Part shown: positions 1 through 11,004 of the stretch, piece by piece
Position numbering within the stretch: position 1 is the stretch's first letter
Layout: each line of letters opens with the position of its first letter
Source: Edaphochlamys debaryana
Lineage: Eukaryota > Chlorophyta > Chlorophyceae > Chlamydomonadales
Direction: 5' to 3'
Length of the DNA stretch: 64,000 nt
Assembly (NCBI GenBank): GCA_016858145.1
Contig: JAEHOE010000047.1
Location: 434,001 to 498,000 of the forward strand
Translations under genes and position numbers: made by a program
Notes under the pieces: generated by a model
What the model saw: the letters and a program-made list of their open reading frames with translations, nothing else
What the model was told of the DNA's origin: nothing
The model's database searches: none

Positions 1-121
1 CGGCGGCGGCGCCGGAGCCGCTGTAACCGCCGCCGCCGTAAGCACGGTCGCCGCCGCCGCCGGCGGTGTAGTCGGCGGCGGAGCCGGCGTAGGAGCCGGC
101 GGGGCCTGTGTTGGCCTCCAT
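1..121 (-). CDS. Gly/Ala/Tyr-rich coding segment, partial at left edge
   Basis: Reading the minus strand from an ATG at 121-119 gives an open frame of 40 residues to the window edge, beginning MEANTGPAGSYAGSAADYTA and becoming Gly-rich with GGGGY-type repeats. I do not recognise a family. The frame could be the N-terminus of a gene lying mostly outside the window. It could also be an internal exon, because a pyrimidine-rich stretch ending in CAG lies just upstream of the ATG. The stop of the next minus-strand frame is only about 125 bp upstream, short for an algal 3' UTR plus promoter, so the two pieces may belong to one spliced gene. Low-complexity GC-rich DNA gives open frames by chance, so confidence is low. 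Confidence 0.3.
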   Translation of the reverse strand, partial: MEANTGPAGSYAGSAADYTAGGGGDRAYGGGGYSGSGAAA

Positions 122-245
122 TTGGGTGCTGTAAGTCAGGTCGGTGCTGAGTGGGGGGGATGCTAGGTGTGCTAAGATATCGGTTGGCTGCTGCTGTGCT
201 AGTGAGAGCAGGAGCGGAGAAGGTAGCGTAGAAGAGCAGGAGCGC

Positions 246-743
246 CTAGATGTCGTCGCCGCCGAGGGGCATGGCGCCGGGTCCGCCGCCGATGACGTCG
301 CTGCTGCCGCCCAGCTCCCGCACCTGGCGCCCCCGCGCCGACTCGTGCTGCGCCGCCGCCGCTGCAGCGGAGCCCGCTAGCGACAGCCCTCCACTAGCCT
401 CAGCACCGCCGCTGCCGCTGGGTCCTGCAGCAGCAGGCGCGCCGCCAGCGCCCGGGAGCGCTGCACGCGCCTCCGCCTCGGTCGGTGGGTCGTCGCGGAT
501 CCCGGAGGGAGCCTCCGCCGCGGCCTCCGCGGCACCGTCGCCCGCGAGGGGGATCGGCAGCGAGGCGGGGTCGAGGGCTTCCAGGGCGTCCGCTGGCGGC
601 AGCTCCACACGGAGACCGGGGTTGCGGCCGTGCGGGTGCGCGCCGTGGGTGTGGCTCGGGGACCCCGGGGGGTGGTGCCGGCCGGGCGAAGACGCGCCCA
701 GAATCGGGCGGTGGTGGTGCGTCGGGTGCGCCGTGGGAAGCAT
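246..743 (-). CDS. Hypothetical low-complexity protein, 165 aa
   Basis: A single open frame runs from ATG (743-741) to TAG (248-246) and encodes 165 residues. It begins with a His/Pro-rich stretch, continues into an acidic Ala/Glu/Pro segment (about residues 45-95), then an Ala/Gly/Ser tract, and ends MPLGGDDI. There is no signal peptide, membrane segment or motif I recognise. It is divergent from the gene starting at 1085, with about 340 bp between start codons, so a shared promoter is possible. The opposite strand is also open through much of the region, as expected for GC-rich DNA. I prefer the minus frame because it has a mixed acidic composition and a natural end. It may be one exon of a larger gene together with the piece at 1-121. 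Confidence 0.3.
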   Translation of the reverse strand: MLPTAHPTHHHRPILGASSPGRHHPPGSPSHTHGAHPHGRNPGLRVELPPADALEALDPASLPIPLAGDGAAEAAAEAPSGIRDDPPTEAEARAALPGAGGAPAAAGPSGSGGAEASGGLSLAGSAAAAAAQHESARGRQVRELGGSSDVIGGGPGAMPLGGDDI

Positions 744-1084
744 GCACAACAGAGCTAAGCGAAGCTGCTGGCGAGGTGGGTTCGAGCTGTTGGGCTGGAG
801 CTATTGCGGTGCGCTGCGGAGCGGGTTTGGCGCGCGCCGCGCTCGAGCGCCGAGCCGGCTGGCCGAGGCGCTTGCGTCAACGCCCGCATTCGCCGGCCCA
901 TGCAGCCCGCGGCGCGCCGGCCTGCTGCCCAGCGCATTTAGCCCGCTCGCAACCCCACTCTGCAATCATTTCCCCACAAGCACACTCCCCGGCTTAACGC
1001 TCTTGCTCGGCAAAGCGACCCTCCCGCGTGCGTTTTCGCGCCCCCAAACCCACCGACCGCTCCCTCGCGCTCTCGCAAGCCACC

Positions 1085-2863
1085 ATGGCCGTCGTCGATA
1101 AGCTCTCGGCCGTCACGCGGCCCATCTACGACCGCAAGTATTCGTCGCTCAAGCGCTTCTCCTGGCCCTGGCGCGTGCTGGCCACCTACGCCTCCTTCAT
1201 GACCTGGTGGGTCCCTGTGCGTCCTTGGGGTTGCGGGTCCGTGAGCGCAAATGCGCTTCCGGGGCCTCGCTGGCTGCAAGCAGCAGCTGCTGGTGTTGCT
1301 GCAGGGCTGCAGCGGGCGCTGGACAGCGGGTTTCGGGGCCGGGCGCAGCGCGCCGCCGCGGGCGCGTGCGTTGGCGCGTCACCGAAAACGCTCACGCAGC
1401 CGCCGCCGCGCCGCCGCCAGGCCAGCGCGCCTGTTCATGGCGTGCTGGGGCCAGGCGGCCAGGCCTGGTGGCGCCAGCGTTTGGTTGCCTCAGTCCTCGG
1501 CCTGACTCGCAACCTCAGCTGCTGCACTGCCAACGCGACGCATCCCCGCCCCGCCCCGCCCCTCCCCACCTGCCTCCCTCCCCCAGGCTGGTGTCCACCC
1601 CCTGGCTGGTCATTCGCTCCATCGCCCCCTACAACTTCCAGGTGAGGCCCGGCACATGGCGCGGAGGGAATAGAGCCATACATGGCGCGAAGGGAGGGGT
1701 AGATGGAACCAGGAGCTGTTTCAGTGGGCTGTTTCAGTGGGCTGTTTCAGTGGGCTGTTTCAGTGGGCTGTTTCAGTGGGCTATTTCAGTGGGCTGTTTC
1801 AGTGGGCTGTTTCAGTGGGCTGTTTCAGTGGGCTGTTTCAGTGGGCTGTTTCAGTGGGCTGTTTCAGTGGGCTGTTTCAGTGGGCTGTTTCAGTGGGCTG
1901 TTTCAGTGGGCTGTTTCAAGCTGGAAGGGCGGCTGGGAGCGGCAGTGAAGCGCGCGTTCGGCACCCACGCACCCTTCTCCCCTTTCTCAATCCCCTCCTT
2001 CCCCAACTCCTGCCCACGGCACCCCCCAGGACAACCTGTCCTCCATCGAGTCCGGCTTCCTGGACTTCGTCACCCCAATCATCACGTTCGTACAGGACAC
2101 GTCGTACAAGGCCTTCTCGGTGGCCGACTCCACCGTGAGTACGGACAAAGGGGCGGTGGTGATGGGTTGGGGTGGCGTGGGGTGGGGTGGGGTGGGGTGG
2201 TGATGGGTTGGGGTGGCGTGGGGTGGGTTGGGGTGGGGTGGGGTGGTGATGGGGTTGTTGGATGGTGAACGAAGTGCTGGGTGCTCATCAGGGATGGGTG
2301 CCGGTGGGGGGTGTGGGGGGCCGAGGGATGGGGGGAGTGCAGGCTGTGGTGGGCATGGGCTTGGGCGGGGTCTGCAGAGCTCAGGGCATGAGGCGTGAGT
2401 TCGTTCAGGCCTTTAGGGGAGCTGGGCTCCACAGTCATCACATCTGACCGTGGCATCCTTCGTTGCTCTGCAGGCCGACTGGACCATCAACACCGCCACC
2501 CACGTGTACCACAACAACCTGAAGGGCTTCGAGCACAACTTTGACCAGTTCCTGCGCAACGTTGAGCACCGCGTGCGCATCCTCAAGGTGAGATTGCGGG
2601 CGACTGTTGTGTCCGTGTGGAGCTTGCTCAGGGACTTGAAGGTGTTCAGAGAGCAAGGACCTAAGCCGCTGGACCAGCAACCACCAATCCCCCCAACCCC
2701 CTTACAACGGTCCAACCGCCAACCACCCCAATCGTCCTACCGCCAACCGCCGCAGGACGACGGCCTGAATGGCATCACCAAGGCCCTGTCCTTCGACGTG
2801 AGCGTGCCCGCCATCCACAAGACCCCCCTGGCCAGCACCGTCATCGGCGAGAAGCTCTCCTAA
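1085..2863 (+). CDS. Conserved-looking 167-aa protein of unknown function, five exons
   Basis: Five exons join in frame: 1085-1206, 1587-1641, 2030-2134, 2474-2587 and 2756-2863, giving 167 residues. All introns are GT-AG. The start context CACCATGG is strong. The protein begins MAVVDKLSAVTRPIYDRKYS, has a hydrophobic Trp-rich stretch (about residues 27-52), then amphipathic segments and a basic region around HRVRILK. It has no signal peptide or known catalytic motif. The size and the alternation of short hydrophobic/amphipathic helices are reminiscent of REF/MLDP-type lipid-droplet coat proteins, but that is a guess. Intron 2 carries the 13-bp minisatellite and intron 3 a G-rich repeat. A TGTAA at 3267-3271, about 400 nt after the stop, is a suitable poly(A) signal. 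The gene is convergent with the antiporter downstream. Confidence 0.8.
1716..1918 (+). repeat. 13-bp minisatellite, 15 full units, inside intron 2
   Basis: The unit CTGTTTCAGTGGG is repeated head to tail 15 times (1716-1910), followed by a partial unit to 1918. Only one unit shows a change (CTATTTCAG near 1781). Each unit reads CTGTTTCAG/TG, a short pyrimidine-containing string ending in CAG that resembles a 3' splice site. Confidence 0.97.
2149..2255 (+). repeat. G-rich imperfect tandem repeat in intron 3
   Basis: GGGGTGG-type units are repeated, including three occurrences of a GGTGATGGG-containing block. The strand-biased G runs could form G-quadruplexes in the transcript. It lies wholly between exons 3 and 4 of the unknown gene. 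Confidence 0.8.
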
Positions 2864-3981
2864 GCGCCTTCGCCCCCTGTCCACGCACACCCCCGGAAGC
2901 AGCTCGGAAGCACCCAGGAAGCACTTCGGAGCAGCTTACGAGATCGTAGGGGCTGTGGCTTTGCCTTGTTGATTGCTCGGCGGTCCGGTGACACATGATC
3001 TGATCTCCCCAGCATGATGAGAGAAGGGGTTGGGGCTGAGGGCCGGTGAGGGTCCTCGGCATTTGGTAGCGTTGCAGGGTCGCACATTGCGGCTTGGTAG
3101 ATGTTGTGCGTTTGCTCTTTGTGCGTTGGTAGGGTAGGCTTGCGGTTGATCACCCTTCACAGATTGGGGTTTTGGGACTGGGTAGGTGAGTGAGGACGGT
3201 GTCTGATGTTGGGGCTAGCTGTGCAGTTGGTCTTGATTCTGGTCTGCCGAATCCACTCCAATATATTGTAACTGTCGAGGGGAACATGCCAATGTCCGCT
3301 CCAGCTTGCCATCCGACACGTACACGCCCTAGAATCCAAATGAGGGCCCCAGGGCCAGCCACCGCCGCAGCACCGTGCCACTCAGCCCCGGCGCTGCCTG
3401 CGGACCTTGAGGCGGTGCGTGGGAGGCGGCAAACAAAGCGGTGCAAGGCGTGACGTCAGGAAGAAAGCGAAAAGCTGGGGCGGTCGGGGTTGGAAGCTGC
3501 TCAGCTGATAGCACGGAGAGTGCGCAGCTGCACACCACAGGGGCTGTTAGGCTGGTAGCGGATAGCCCGCGCCCGCACCAGCACCAGCAATCCAGCATGC
3601 AGCTTCCAAACCTTACAGCTTACAGCGTGATACGCTCAGCCTTCCAAATGCTTTATCGCCCTCCCGCCCCAAGCAAGCCTGCGCCGGCGTCTGAGCCCCA
3701 CAAAGGGCCCCGTTGCACGTCCGGCCCCGATTCTCCAGGTCCGCCCTGCCTACCGCCGCCAAAACTCCCCTGCCGAATTATCAAGAAATATTAACACGCG
3801 CTCCCCCCGAACCAGCCGCCCTCCGCATGACTCTCCCTCCGGCCAGCGCTTTGCCAATCAAACCCCGCCCCGCCCCACCCTACCCCACCCCACAGTGATC
3901 ACAGTTCTTGCATCCACCAGCACAGCAGGCTCGCTGCCCCCGCTCCCTCATCCCCGCTCAACCACCCACATCCACATCCCC
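2864..3981. other. Convergent 3'-end region without an identified gene
   Basis: This stretch lies between the stop of the plus-strand gene (2863) and the antiporter stop on the minus strand (4269). Besides the poly(A) candidate at 3267-3271 it has two minus-strand TGTAA motifs near 3612-3623 and no frame with recognisable protein content. Confidence 0.6.
3267..3271 (+). promoter_or_regulatory. Candidate poly(A) signal TGTAA
   Basis: TGTAA is the usual volvocine polyadenylation signal. It sits about 400 nt after the stop of the gene ending at 2863, in a locally AT-richer stretch. Confidence 0.5.
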
Positions 3982-3986
3982 TTACA
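3982..3986 (-). promoter_or_regulatory. Candidate poly(A) signal TGTAA (minus strand)
   Basis: Reads TTACA on the plus strand, that is TGTAA on the minus strand, about 283 nt downstream of the antiporter stop codon. Spacing fits a typical algal 3' UTR. Confidence 0.5.
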
Positions 3987-4268
3987 GCATCGCAAAACCA
4001 TCAGTTCACGACAGTACGGCACAGTACGATATCTCCATCACGGCGAGATGGCATGTCCGACCCTATGGCTAGCGGTGGCGTCCGAAGACTCCGCATGCCC
4101 TGACGCCAGTACCACCCTCGGCGGCGGTTCGGGGCCGTCACCCCTCGACTCCGCCTCCTCACGAGACCCCTGCCCGGCACCCAACGCAGCGCCACCCCCT
4201 CCGAACGGGTCACCCGTTGCCACGTCAGCACCCTCTGGATCGCCCGCTGCCAACCCGCCGTCGTACCG

Positions 4269-7200
4269 TCACTGGGCCACGCTGCGCTTAGTCACGGTCC
4301 CGGTCGCAGTCGCCGCCGGCTGCGGCGAGACCGCCACGCCGCCGGGCCCGCCCAGGCCCAGGGCCCCGCCGGGCCCGCCCAGTCCCAGGCTCAGGGCCCC
4401 GCTGGGCCCCATCACGTGGTGCGCTGCGTCCTTGGGCAGCACCCAGTGCATGGATATGAGCACCACGAAGGGGGTGGTCAGCAGCGACAGCGCCGTCACG
4501 CCCAGGAGCAGCATGTAGACCTGGGGTGTGTAGAGAAAGCATTGGGAACGAGGTGAGAGGCGATGACATAGGGGTCGGGGGCCACGGGTAGTGACGGGCA
4601 GCAGGGGTGGGCGGAAACGGGTGGCGGCGGGGTGGCGGTCTCTACTGCCGTGTCGCCCCTGACCCCGCCCCGCACCCCCCGGCAATCCAAAACCCGTCCG
4701 TGCGACCCCCGCGTCTGCCCACCCCGCCCCAACCTGCAACCCCCACCCACCTGCAGCGGCAGCACGCCCGCCTGCACCGCGTGGCTCAGCAGCACGAAGG
4801 CGAACTCGCCCACGTGCGCCATGGACAGACCTAGGGTGGGTGGGTGGGGCGGGGCGGGGGCGGGTGGGGCGGGGGCGCCCCGGAGGGCAGGGTTAAGGCT
4901 CTCCAGAGCGGCAGCCGATGCACTCCTATGCACTCTAGAACGCCTGGTTCACGAAGCCTTCCCCGCTATTGACACGCAGCCTCCGCCTCCACGCTCCACC
5001 CCTTTCTTAACACCCTCTTCCCCCCGCCCCCTCACGCCCCGCTCACCCACTGCCAGCGACGTCCGCAGCGGCACCGCGAAGCCCCTCACCACCGCCGCCA
5101 CCAGCGCCCCCTTGACCAGCACCACCAGGCCCACGCCCGTGGTCAGCACGCCCAGGTGGTCCAGAAGGAACCTTGAGGGGTGCGACGGGTAGGGAGGGAT
5201 GAAGGTTTTGAGCAAGACTAGGGACGCGTTAAAGTAGGGCCAGCAGGAACCGCACCCGCAGATAGACGAGTCCACACTTCTCGGAATTTCCCTGACAAGC
5301 CGGTCCCTTTGTTGCCCCCTCGTCGCTCCACCACTCCTCCACGGCCCCCCTAGCAGCAACCCTCACGGAGCCCCCCCCTCACCTGGGCGACATGATGAGC
5401 CCAATGGACGCCATGAAGAGCGCCACCAGCACATTGCGAGCCGACTCAATGGAGTAGTAGGCCGCATGGGCGCCCAGGGCGTCGCGCGCCCGAGCCGACC
5501 GCTCCCGCTCCTTCTCCCGCTCGCGTTCCCGCTGGCTCTCCCGCTCGCGCTCCCACTCCCACTCCCGCTCGCGCTCCCTCTCCCGCTCTCGCTCCCGCTC
5601 CCTCTCCCGCTCCGTCGCTGCCCATTCCAGATCTCCATCCTTGGCCTTGATGCCGGCGCCGGGGCGCAGCTCCGGGCCGTCTCCTTCCAGGCCGGGCCCG
5701 GATGCGGCCATGGCGAGGGCGAGGGCGCTGGAGGGCGAGGGCGTGAGTCCCATCATGAGCGCCGCTGCGGTGCCGCCGCCGCTGGTCTTGCCATCCTTGG
5801 GCGCCGGCCCCATGCCCGCCATAGGCGCCATCGAGCCCATGGCCGCTGCCATGGCCGCACCCGCAGAGCCTGGGGGCATGGGAGGAGGGGGGGCGGCGGA
5901 GGGAAGGTCAAAGGCGAATGAAACAACAGCAGAGTTAGAAAGGGTGCATCAGGAGGCAGTTCCCAGAGGCTAACACACCATAGCATCCAGCGCGATGGAC
6001 CCGTCCGCACGCAGCTGCACAAAACCCGCCCCCCACCCGCAACCCCTCCAGGCCCCCCCCGCCCCTCCGCACACCCACCCGGCGCCAGGTTGGACACGGC
6101 CGCGTTGGCGGCCCCCGGCTGCGCCCCCGGCGGCCCCGGCCCCAGCGCCACCGCCACCATGACCCCCGCCACGAATGAGCCCAGCTCCGAGGACAGACCG
6201 AACGAGTGCGAGACGCAGGCGATGCCGGAGCAGAAGGTCACCAGCGTCAGCTGCACCAGCTCGCGGGAGGCCTGGGGGCGGGGGGGGGGGGGAAAGAGGC
6301 GAGAGCGTGTGTGTTTCGGGCACGCGTGTGTTGGCGTGCGACCGGTGCGACCCCGACCCCGCGTTTCGCGCTCTGCGTGCTCGTTGAGGACGTGATAGCA
6401 CGCGGCTGGAGCTGCCACCCTCCCCCTCTCCCCTGCCCTCCCCTCCCCTGCCCCGCCCACCTGTCTCTGCAGCAGTCGCAGCAGCGGCGGCAGCAGCGTC
6501 TTGGCCACCGCCAGCGCTGCCACCACGGCCAGCGCCAGCTTCAGGAACAGCCCCAGCACCATGAGCACCAGGCGGCCCTTGGCCTCGGCGGCGTCAAGGC
6601 CCTCGGCTGGGGGGCAGGGTGGGGGTGGGGTGAGGTGGGTGGGGTGGGGTGAGGTGGGTGCGACAGGGTGGGGTGAGGTGGGTGCGACAGGGTGGGGTGG
6701 GGCGGGAATGAGGGGTGGGGCGGAATTGAGGGGTGGGCAGCGGGCTTGAGGTGTCTTCCGCCTAAATGGTGGAGCACGCGGTGAGGGGTGGAAAGGGACT
6801 GGTCAAGGCGTGTGGGGTGCCTTGCCGTAGCAACCCGACCGCAGCGCCTCGCCCTGTCGAGTCGCCGCATTGTCCGCAGTTCTGTCCAGTGTCCGCAGTC
6901 CCGCGGCCGTGGTCTCTTCCCCGGGCCCCGCCCGCCCCGCCCGCACCCCCCCTGCGCCCCACCCACCCAGGCCGCCGGTGCCCGCTGCCGGCACCAGGGG
7001 TGTGGGCGGCCCCGCCTTGAACACGGGCAGCAGCGCGAACATGAGCCCCACCATGCAGTCCTGGGGGGGAGCAGGGAGCGGGGGTTGAAGGGTTACGAGG
7101 GTTTCAAGGGCTTGAGGGTTCGTCTGTGGGTCGATGGCGTCACCATGTCTTAACCTCGTGTAAGCTACCACCCCTCTTGCCTCCCCCCGCTACACACACC

Positions 7201-10200
7201 GCGCCTCCACTCCTATCCACCCCTGCCCCCTCGCCCGCCCTCCGTCCCGCATCCTCCCCCCCCCCCCGCCCCCACCTGCAGGATCAGCGTCCCCACTGTG
7301 ATCTGGCCGTACGCCGAGCTGCTGGATCTCATGACCTCCAGGCACTTGACCACCACTGCCGTACTGGACATGGACAGGAGCGCACCCACAAAGATGCCCT
7401 GAGGGGAGAGGGAGTGAGGGAGTGAGGAAGGGAGCGTGGGGGGGGGGCGCAAGGGGTTTTGGGTCCAGGGTTGGGGTTGGAGGGTTGGACAGCGGGCGAT
7501 GACGTCCCCCAGGCGGGGGAGGGGGCGGGGAGGCGAGCACGAGGCCGGGAAGAACGCGGGCCCTTGGTCAAGGGGTGGAGCGCTGAAGCCGCGAGGGGGG
7601 CCACGGGCGATGCACGTGCATCCCCCGCACCCCGCCTCCCCAGCCCGGTGGCACCGGCTGGGACCCCGGGCGTCGAGGGACCCAGGGACACCCCTCCTCG
7701 CACCCTGCCCCCCTCCCCCCCCCCACACACCTGGCCCGGCCTTTCCTACTGCGGCCGGCCGGCTCATCACCCCTACGGCCTACGACCCCCCCGCCCATGC
7801 GAGCAGCCCTCCACACACCTGCCCCGGGGGCGCCCCCGCCGCTGCCGCAACGATGCCCCCCACTGTGGCCAGAAGCACGATCTGCAGCGTGCCGCCTGGG
7901 GGGAGGGGGGCAGCGGGGGGTGTTCACGGACGGAACAGGCAGCAGAGCGCATCCGAGGCCGCGGCGCGGAGGGGAGTGGGGTGGGATGATTTTCGGAGCA
8001 TTGGAGAGCGGAGGAAGAGATAGAGCGGCAGCCAGCGAGCCCGATGCGCACCGAGGTCCAGAGCGACACAGGGGAGTGGGGTGGGGTGGGGAGCACCCAG
8101 GCAGCCCCGGCGCGTGCAAGCTAGGGGGCACATGGCCCTAACGCTCTCCCGCCGTGCACGTGCACAGCACCGCCCGGGGATGAGCCATGTTCCAAGTCGC
8201 GGGCCCACGACTCACCCACGACCGCCACCCCCCACACCGCCCTCAGCTTGGTCAGCGACAGCTCCAGCCCCAGCCCGAAAAGCAGCATCTGCACGCCCAG
8301 CTGGGCCAGAGACTCCACCTGCACCAGCTCCTACGGGGGGTGGGGGTGGGGGTGTGGGGTGGGGTGGGGGAGAGGGGGGAAACGGGTGAATACGTGTGAA
8401 GAGCTGCTCGTACGTGTGCTGCAGCTGCGTCCGTGGGCTGCACGGCAACAAGCCCGCTCCTCACGACCGAGCGCCGGCCGCTGCGATCTGCGATCCAGTT
8501 GCGATCCAGCCCTGGTGCGCTCTGCCGCCAGCCCCACCACCTGCCCCGCCTCACCTTGACCCAGTTCAGGCCGCCGGGCCCCACCACCGCCCCGCCGATC
8601 AGGTATCCGTTGATCACGGGCTGCCGTACGGCCTCGAACATGGATCCGAACAGCTGCGGGGGGGAGATCAATGCGAGGTTTACGTTGTGCTGACTCAGGA
8701 ACCCAGGAAAGCGGAAAGAGCAAGACCGGAGGTTTTTGCGTTATGGTGCAACTGCAACTGCCAAGTCCAGGCCACCATGAGAGCCCCCAGACCAAGCGAC
8801 TAAGGACCCCCCGGGCCCCCGCCCTCGGGTGTGCTAGCAGCCCCTGCGGTGGCCCGCAGCCCCCCAGCTCTGCACCGGCACCCCACGACCTCAACGACTA
8901 CAGCGCAAGAGGATCGCCCCTGGGCCAGACCCCCCGCCCGCCCGGCTCGCAGGCCGCCCGCTTGTCTGCATCCCGCCCCCTTGCCCGTTCACCCCCCACC
9001 CCGGTCCCACCCCGTCAGCACCCCCCCATCCCCTGACCTCCCGCTCACCGCCGCCGCCACCAGCAGCACCGATATGTCCCTGATCAGCTGCTGGTCCAGG
9101 GTCAGGGAGGCAACCGACTCACTGGGGTTGGAGGGGAGGGGAGTTAAGGGGAGGAGGGTGGAGGGGAGGAGGGTGGAGGGGAGGAGGGTGGAGGGGCTGC
9201 ACGGCGCGCAGCAAGCAACGCGCGGGCGAGCACAGGACATGCTCCAGGCCGGGCCGGGCTGGGCCCGGCCGGGCCGCACGGGCACGGGACTGTCGATGGG
9301 GCGGGGCGCTGACACTGCGTCCACCTGCCCCAGCCCCAGCTAAGCCCGTTCAAGGTTGGCGTGGGCAGGCGGGTACTACTGGTATGGCGGCACGATGGTT
9401 ATAATCACTCGCCCCGGCTCCGCCAACGCTCAAGCGCTGGCCCAGAGTGGACCGCGCCACTGCCTCACGCCGCACGACGCTCACTTCGGCTTAGGCAGAT
9501 AGACAGACAAGTTTGTGAAGGCCTAGCACAAAGGACGAGGGCACCAGGACGACGCTTACTTTGGTTTGGACAGCACGAACTCGTTGTCCTGGGAGTCAAT
9601 GATACGGTCAACCTCAGAGGATGACGTGGCGTCAGCCGCCGTGGCCGCCGCCGCTGCGGCGGCCGCCGCCGCGGCTTCGGTGGCGGTGGAATTGCCCGTC
9701 CCTGTGCCCTCAGCACCGCCCGCCGTGGTGCCGTCCCTGCCATCGCCAGAGCCTGAGTCGCCGCTGGTCGTGGGCGAGGCAGTCGTGGCTGCCTCTTCTG
9801 CGGCGGCTGTGGAGACTTTCCCCGGGATGCGGATCACGGTCTCTAGTTGGACCTGTGAGGGGGTGTGAGGGGGGGTTGAGGGGCGGGTGGGGAGGGGGGA
9901 GCGTGGCGTGTCGCGTCACGCGGTCACAAAGGGAAGACCAGGGAGCTAGGAGGGTATGGCGGGACCGCCATGGAGTGGCCTGGTCCGTGCCATTTCTCAG
10001 TAGGGTGAGGTATCGCAGCGCGGCGGCTGGGGGGGGGGCGGACACTGGGGGCTCGCGTCGGCCCCGCAACGGCCCGAGGCCGGGAAAGCGGTTGCTTGCA
10101 CGGGTCGCACCCCGAGGCGGGCGAAGCGCGCAGCCTACACCCGGCGTGCACTGCGCACCCCCGAGCGCTGATCAACACGGCCCTCCTGATCCAACACGTT

Positions 10201-10543
10201 GCGCTCACGCAACGGCTCGAGGCACGGATGCGAGAAGCATCCGCAGACCCACCTCCTCGTGCTGAACGGTCGCGTTAAAGTTAGTCCCGCCCTTAGCATC
10301 CTCCAGCGTCTCCTTCTTGAACTCCGTTTGCAGCGCCGCGTCCAAAATTTGCGCGATGGTTTCGACCTTCTCCTCGGCTGGGCTGGCTGTTACGTTTGCC
10401 TCCGGCTTCTTCTCTAGATCGCTCAGCTTAACAATAGGGCCGGCAACGTCGTCGGCTCCTGCAGAGCTAGTCCGTGGCAGCAGCGCCAAGCTAAGCAGCA
10501 GCAGGAGCGCCAGCGACAGAGCCGCATGCGGGGGCCGAGTCAT
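4269..10543 (-). CDS. K+/H+ efflux antiporter, KEA4/5/6 type (CPA2 family)
   Basis: Fourteen GT-AG exons join to 815 residues (plus coordinates, first to last): 10253-10543, 9560-9852, 9049-9121, 8555-8653, 8216-8330, 7819-7895, 7276-7398, 6967-7060, 6461-6606, 6079-6271, 5383-5869, 5047-5171, 4751-4830, 4269-4520. An N-terminal signal peptide (LALLLLLSLALL) precedes a luminal region with a poly-Ala tract. That region is followed by SQDNEFVLSKPK, a motif typical of plant KEA4-6. The Na+/H+ exchanger domain follows, with NGYLIGGAVVGPGGL, LLFGLGLELSLTKLR, GALLSMSSTAVVVK and LILQDC. The conserved QD carboxylate is near residue 358. Further matches are SSELGSFVAGVMV, MASIGLIMS and HVGEFAFVLLS. 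Such proteins exchange K+ for H+ in endomembrane compartments. No C-terminal KTN domain is present, as expected for this subgroup. A long Ala/Gly/Met and Arg-Glu repeat insert interrupts the domain at about residues 502-640. An upstream in-frame ATG at about 10558 is an alternative start. Confidence 0.93.
5501..5613 (-). repeat. Coding Arg-Glu hexanucleotide repeat in antiporter exon 11
   Basis: A CTCCCG/CTCGCG-type purine/pyrimidine repeat on the plus strand encodes, on the minus strand, a run of alternating Glu and Arg with a few Trp, Gln, Ser and Lys interruptions. It corresponds to about residues 588-630, in a loop between membrane segments. Confidence 0.9.
9133..9196 (+). repeat. Short purine minisatellite in antiporter intron 2
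   Basis: A 16-bp unit close to GAGGAGGGTGGAGGGG is repeated about three times. It is intronic, between exons 2 and 3 of the antiporter gene. Confidence 0.75.
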
Positions 10544-11004
10544 TTCGGCGCCCCGCATGCTTTGTGATGCTGCCCAGGCGCTGCGAGCCCTTGGCAAAAG
10601 TTTTGGATGCAAGAGTGTTGCAGTCTGGGCGAGGCGGGCGCGCTTGGTGGTCTGGCTGCTCGGGTTTGTCGCGGGTTCGGGCGCGTGGTGCCTCGGGCGG
10701 AGTCCGCTGGGCGAGAGGAAGAATTTCGCCGCATGGGGTACGACAGTCATTGCGCGGCAAACTCCGCTTGAAGGCCCGCCCCACCCTCCCGTCCCCCGCA
10801 TTCCAGACAGGACTCACACGACTCAACACGCCGGAGGGAACCGAGGGCTTAGTGCAGCGCCACCGGAACGCCGCACCAATCGCTTGAAGTTGCTGCGAGG
10901 CCACTCCACTCCACGACGTGTTGAGCTCCGTTTAGATACGACCACTAGCGGCGTAGAGGGTAGCACACCTTGCCCCAGAGCCTCGGACTGTCGGGCTTTT
11001 AAAA
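10544..11004. promoter_or_regulatory. Divergent promoter region, antiporter / ribonucleotide reductase
   Basis: The 461 bp between the two divergent start codons must hold both promoters. An E2F-type site lies at 10754-10761. There is no convincing TATA box at a suitable distance. A TTTTAAAA string sits only a few bases before the RNR ATG, too close to be a TATA box. Confidence 0.6.
10754..10761 (-). promoter_or_regulatory. Candidate E2F/DP site TTTGCCGC
   Basis: The minus strand reads TTTGCCGC, an exact match to the TTTSSCGC E2F consensus, 244 nt upstream of the RNR start. Plant and algal RNR genes are S-phase genes commonly under E2F control, so the position makes sense. An 8-bp match can arise by chance in GC-rich DNA. 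Confidence 0.35.

Noticed and set aside
250..1101. Long plus-strand open frame rich in Pro, Ser, Arg
   Set aside because: It overlaps the upstream region of the gene at 1085 and part of a better minus-strand frame. Its composition is what GC-rich DNA gives by chance.
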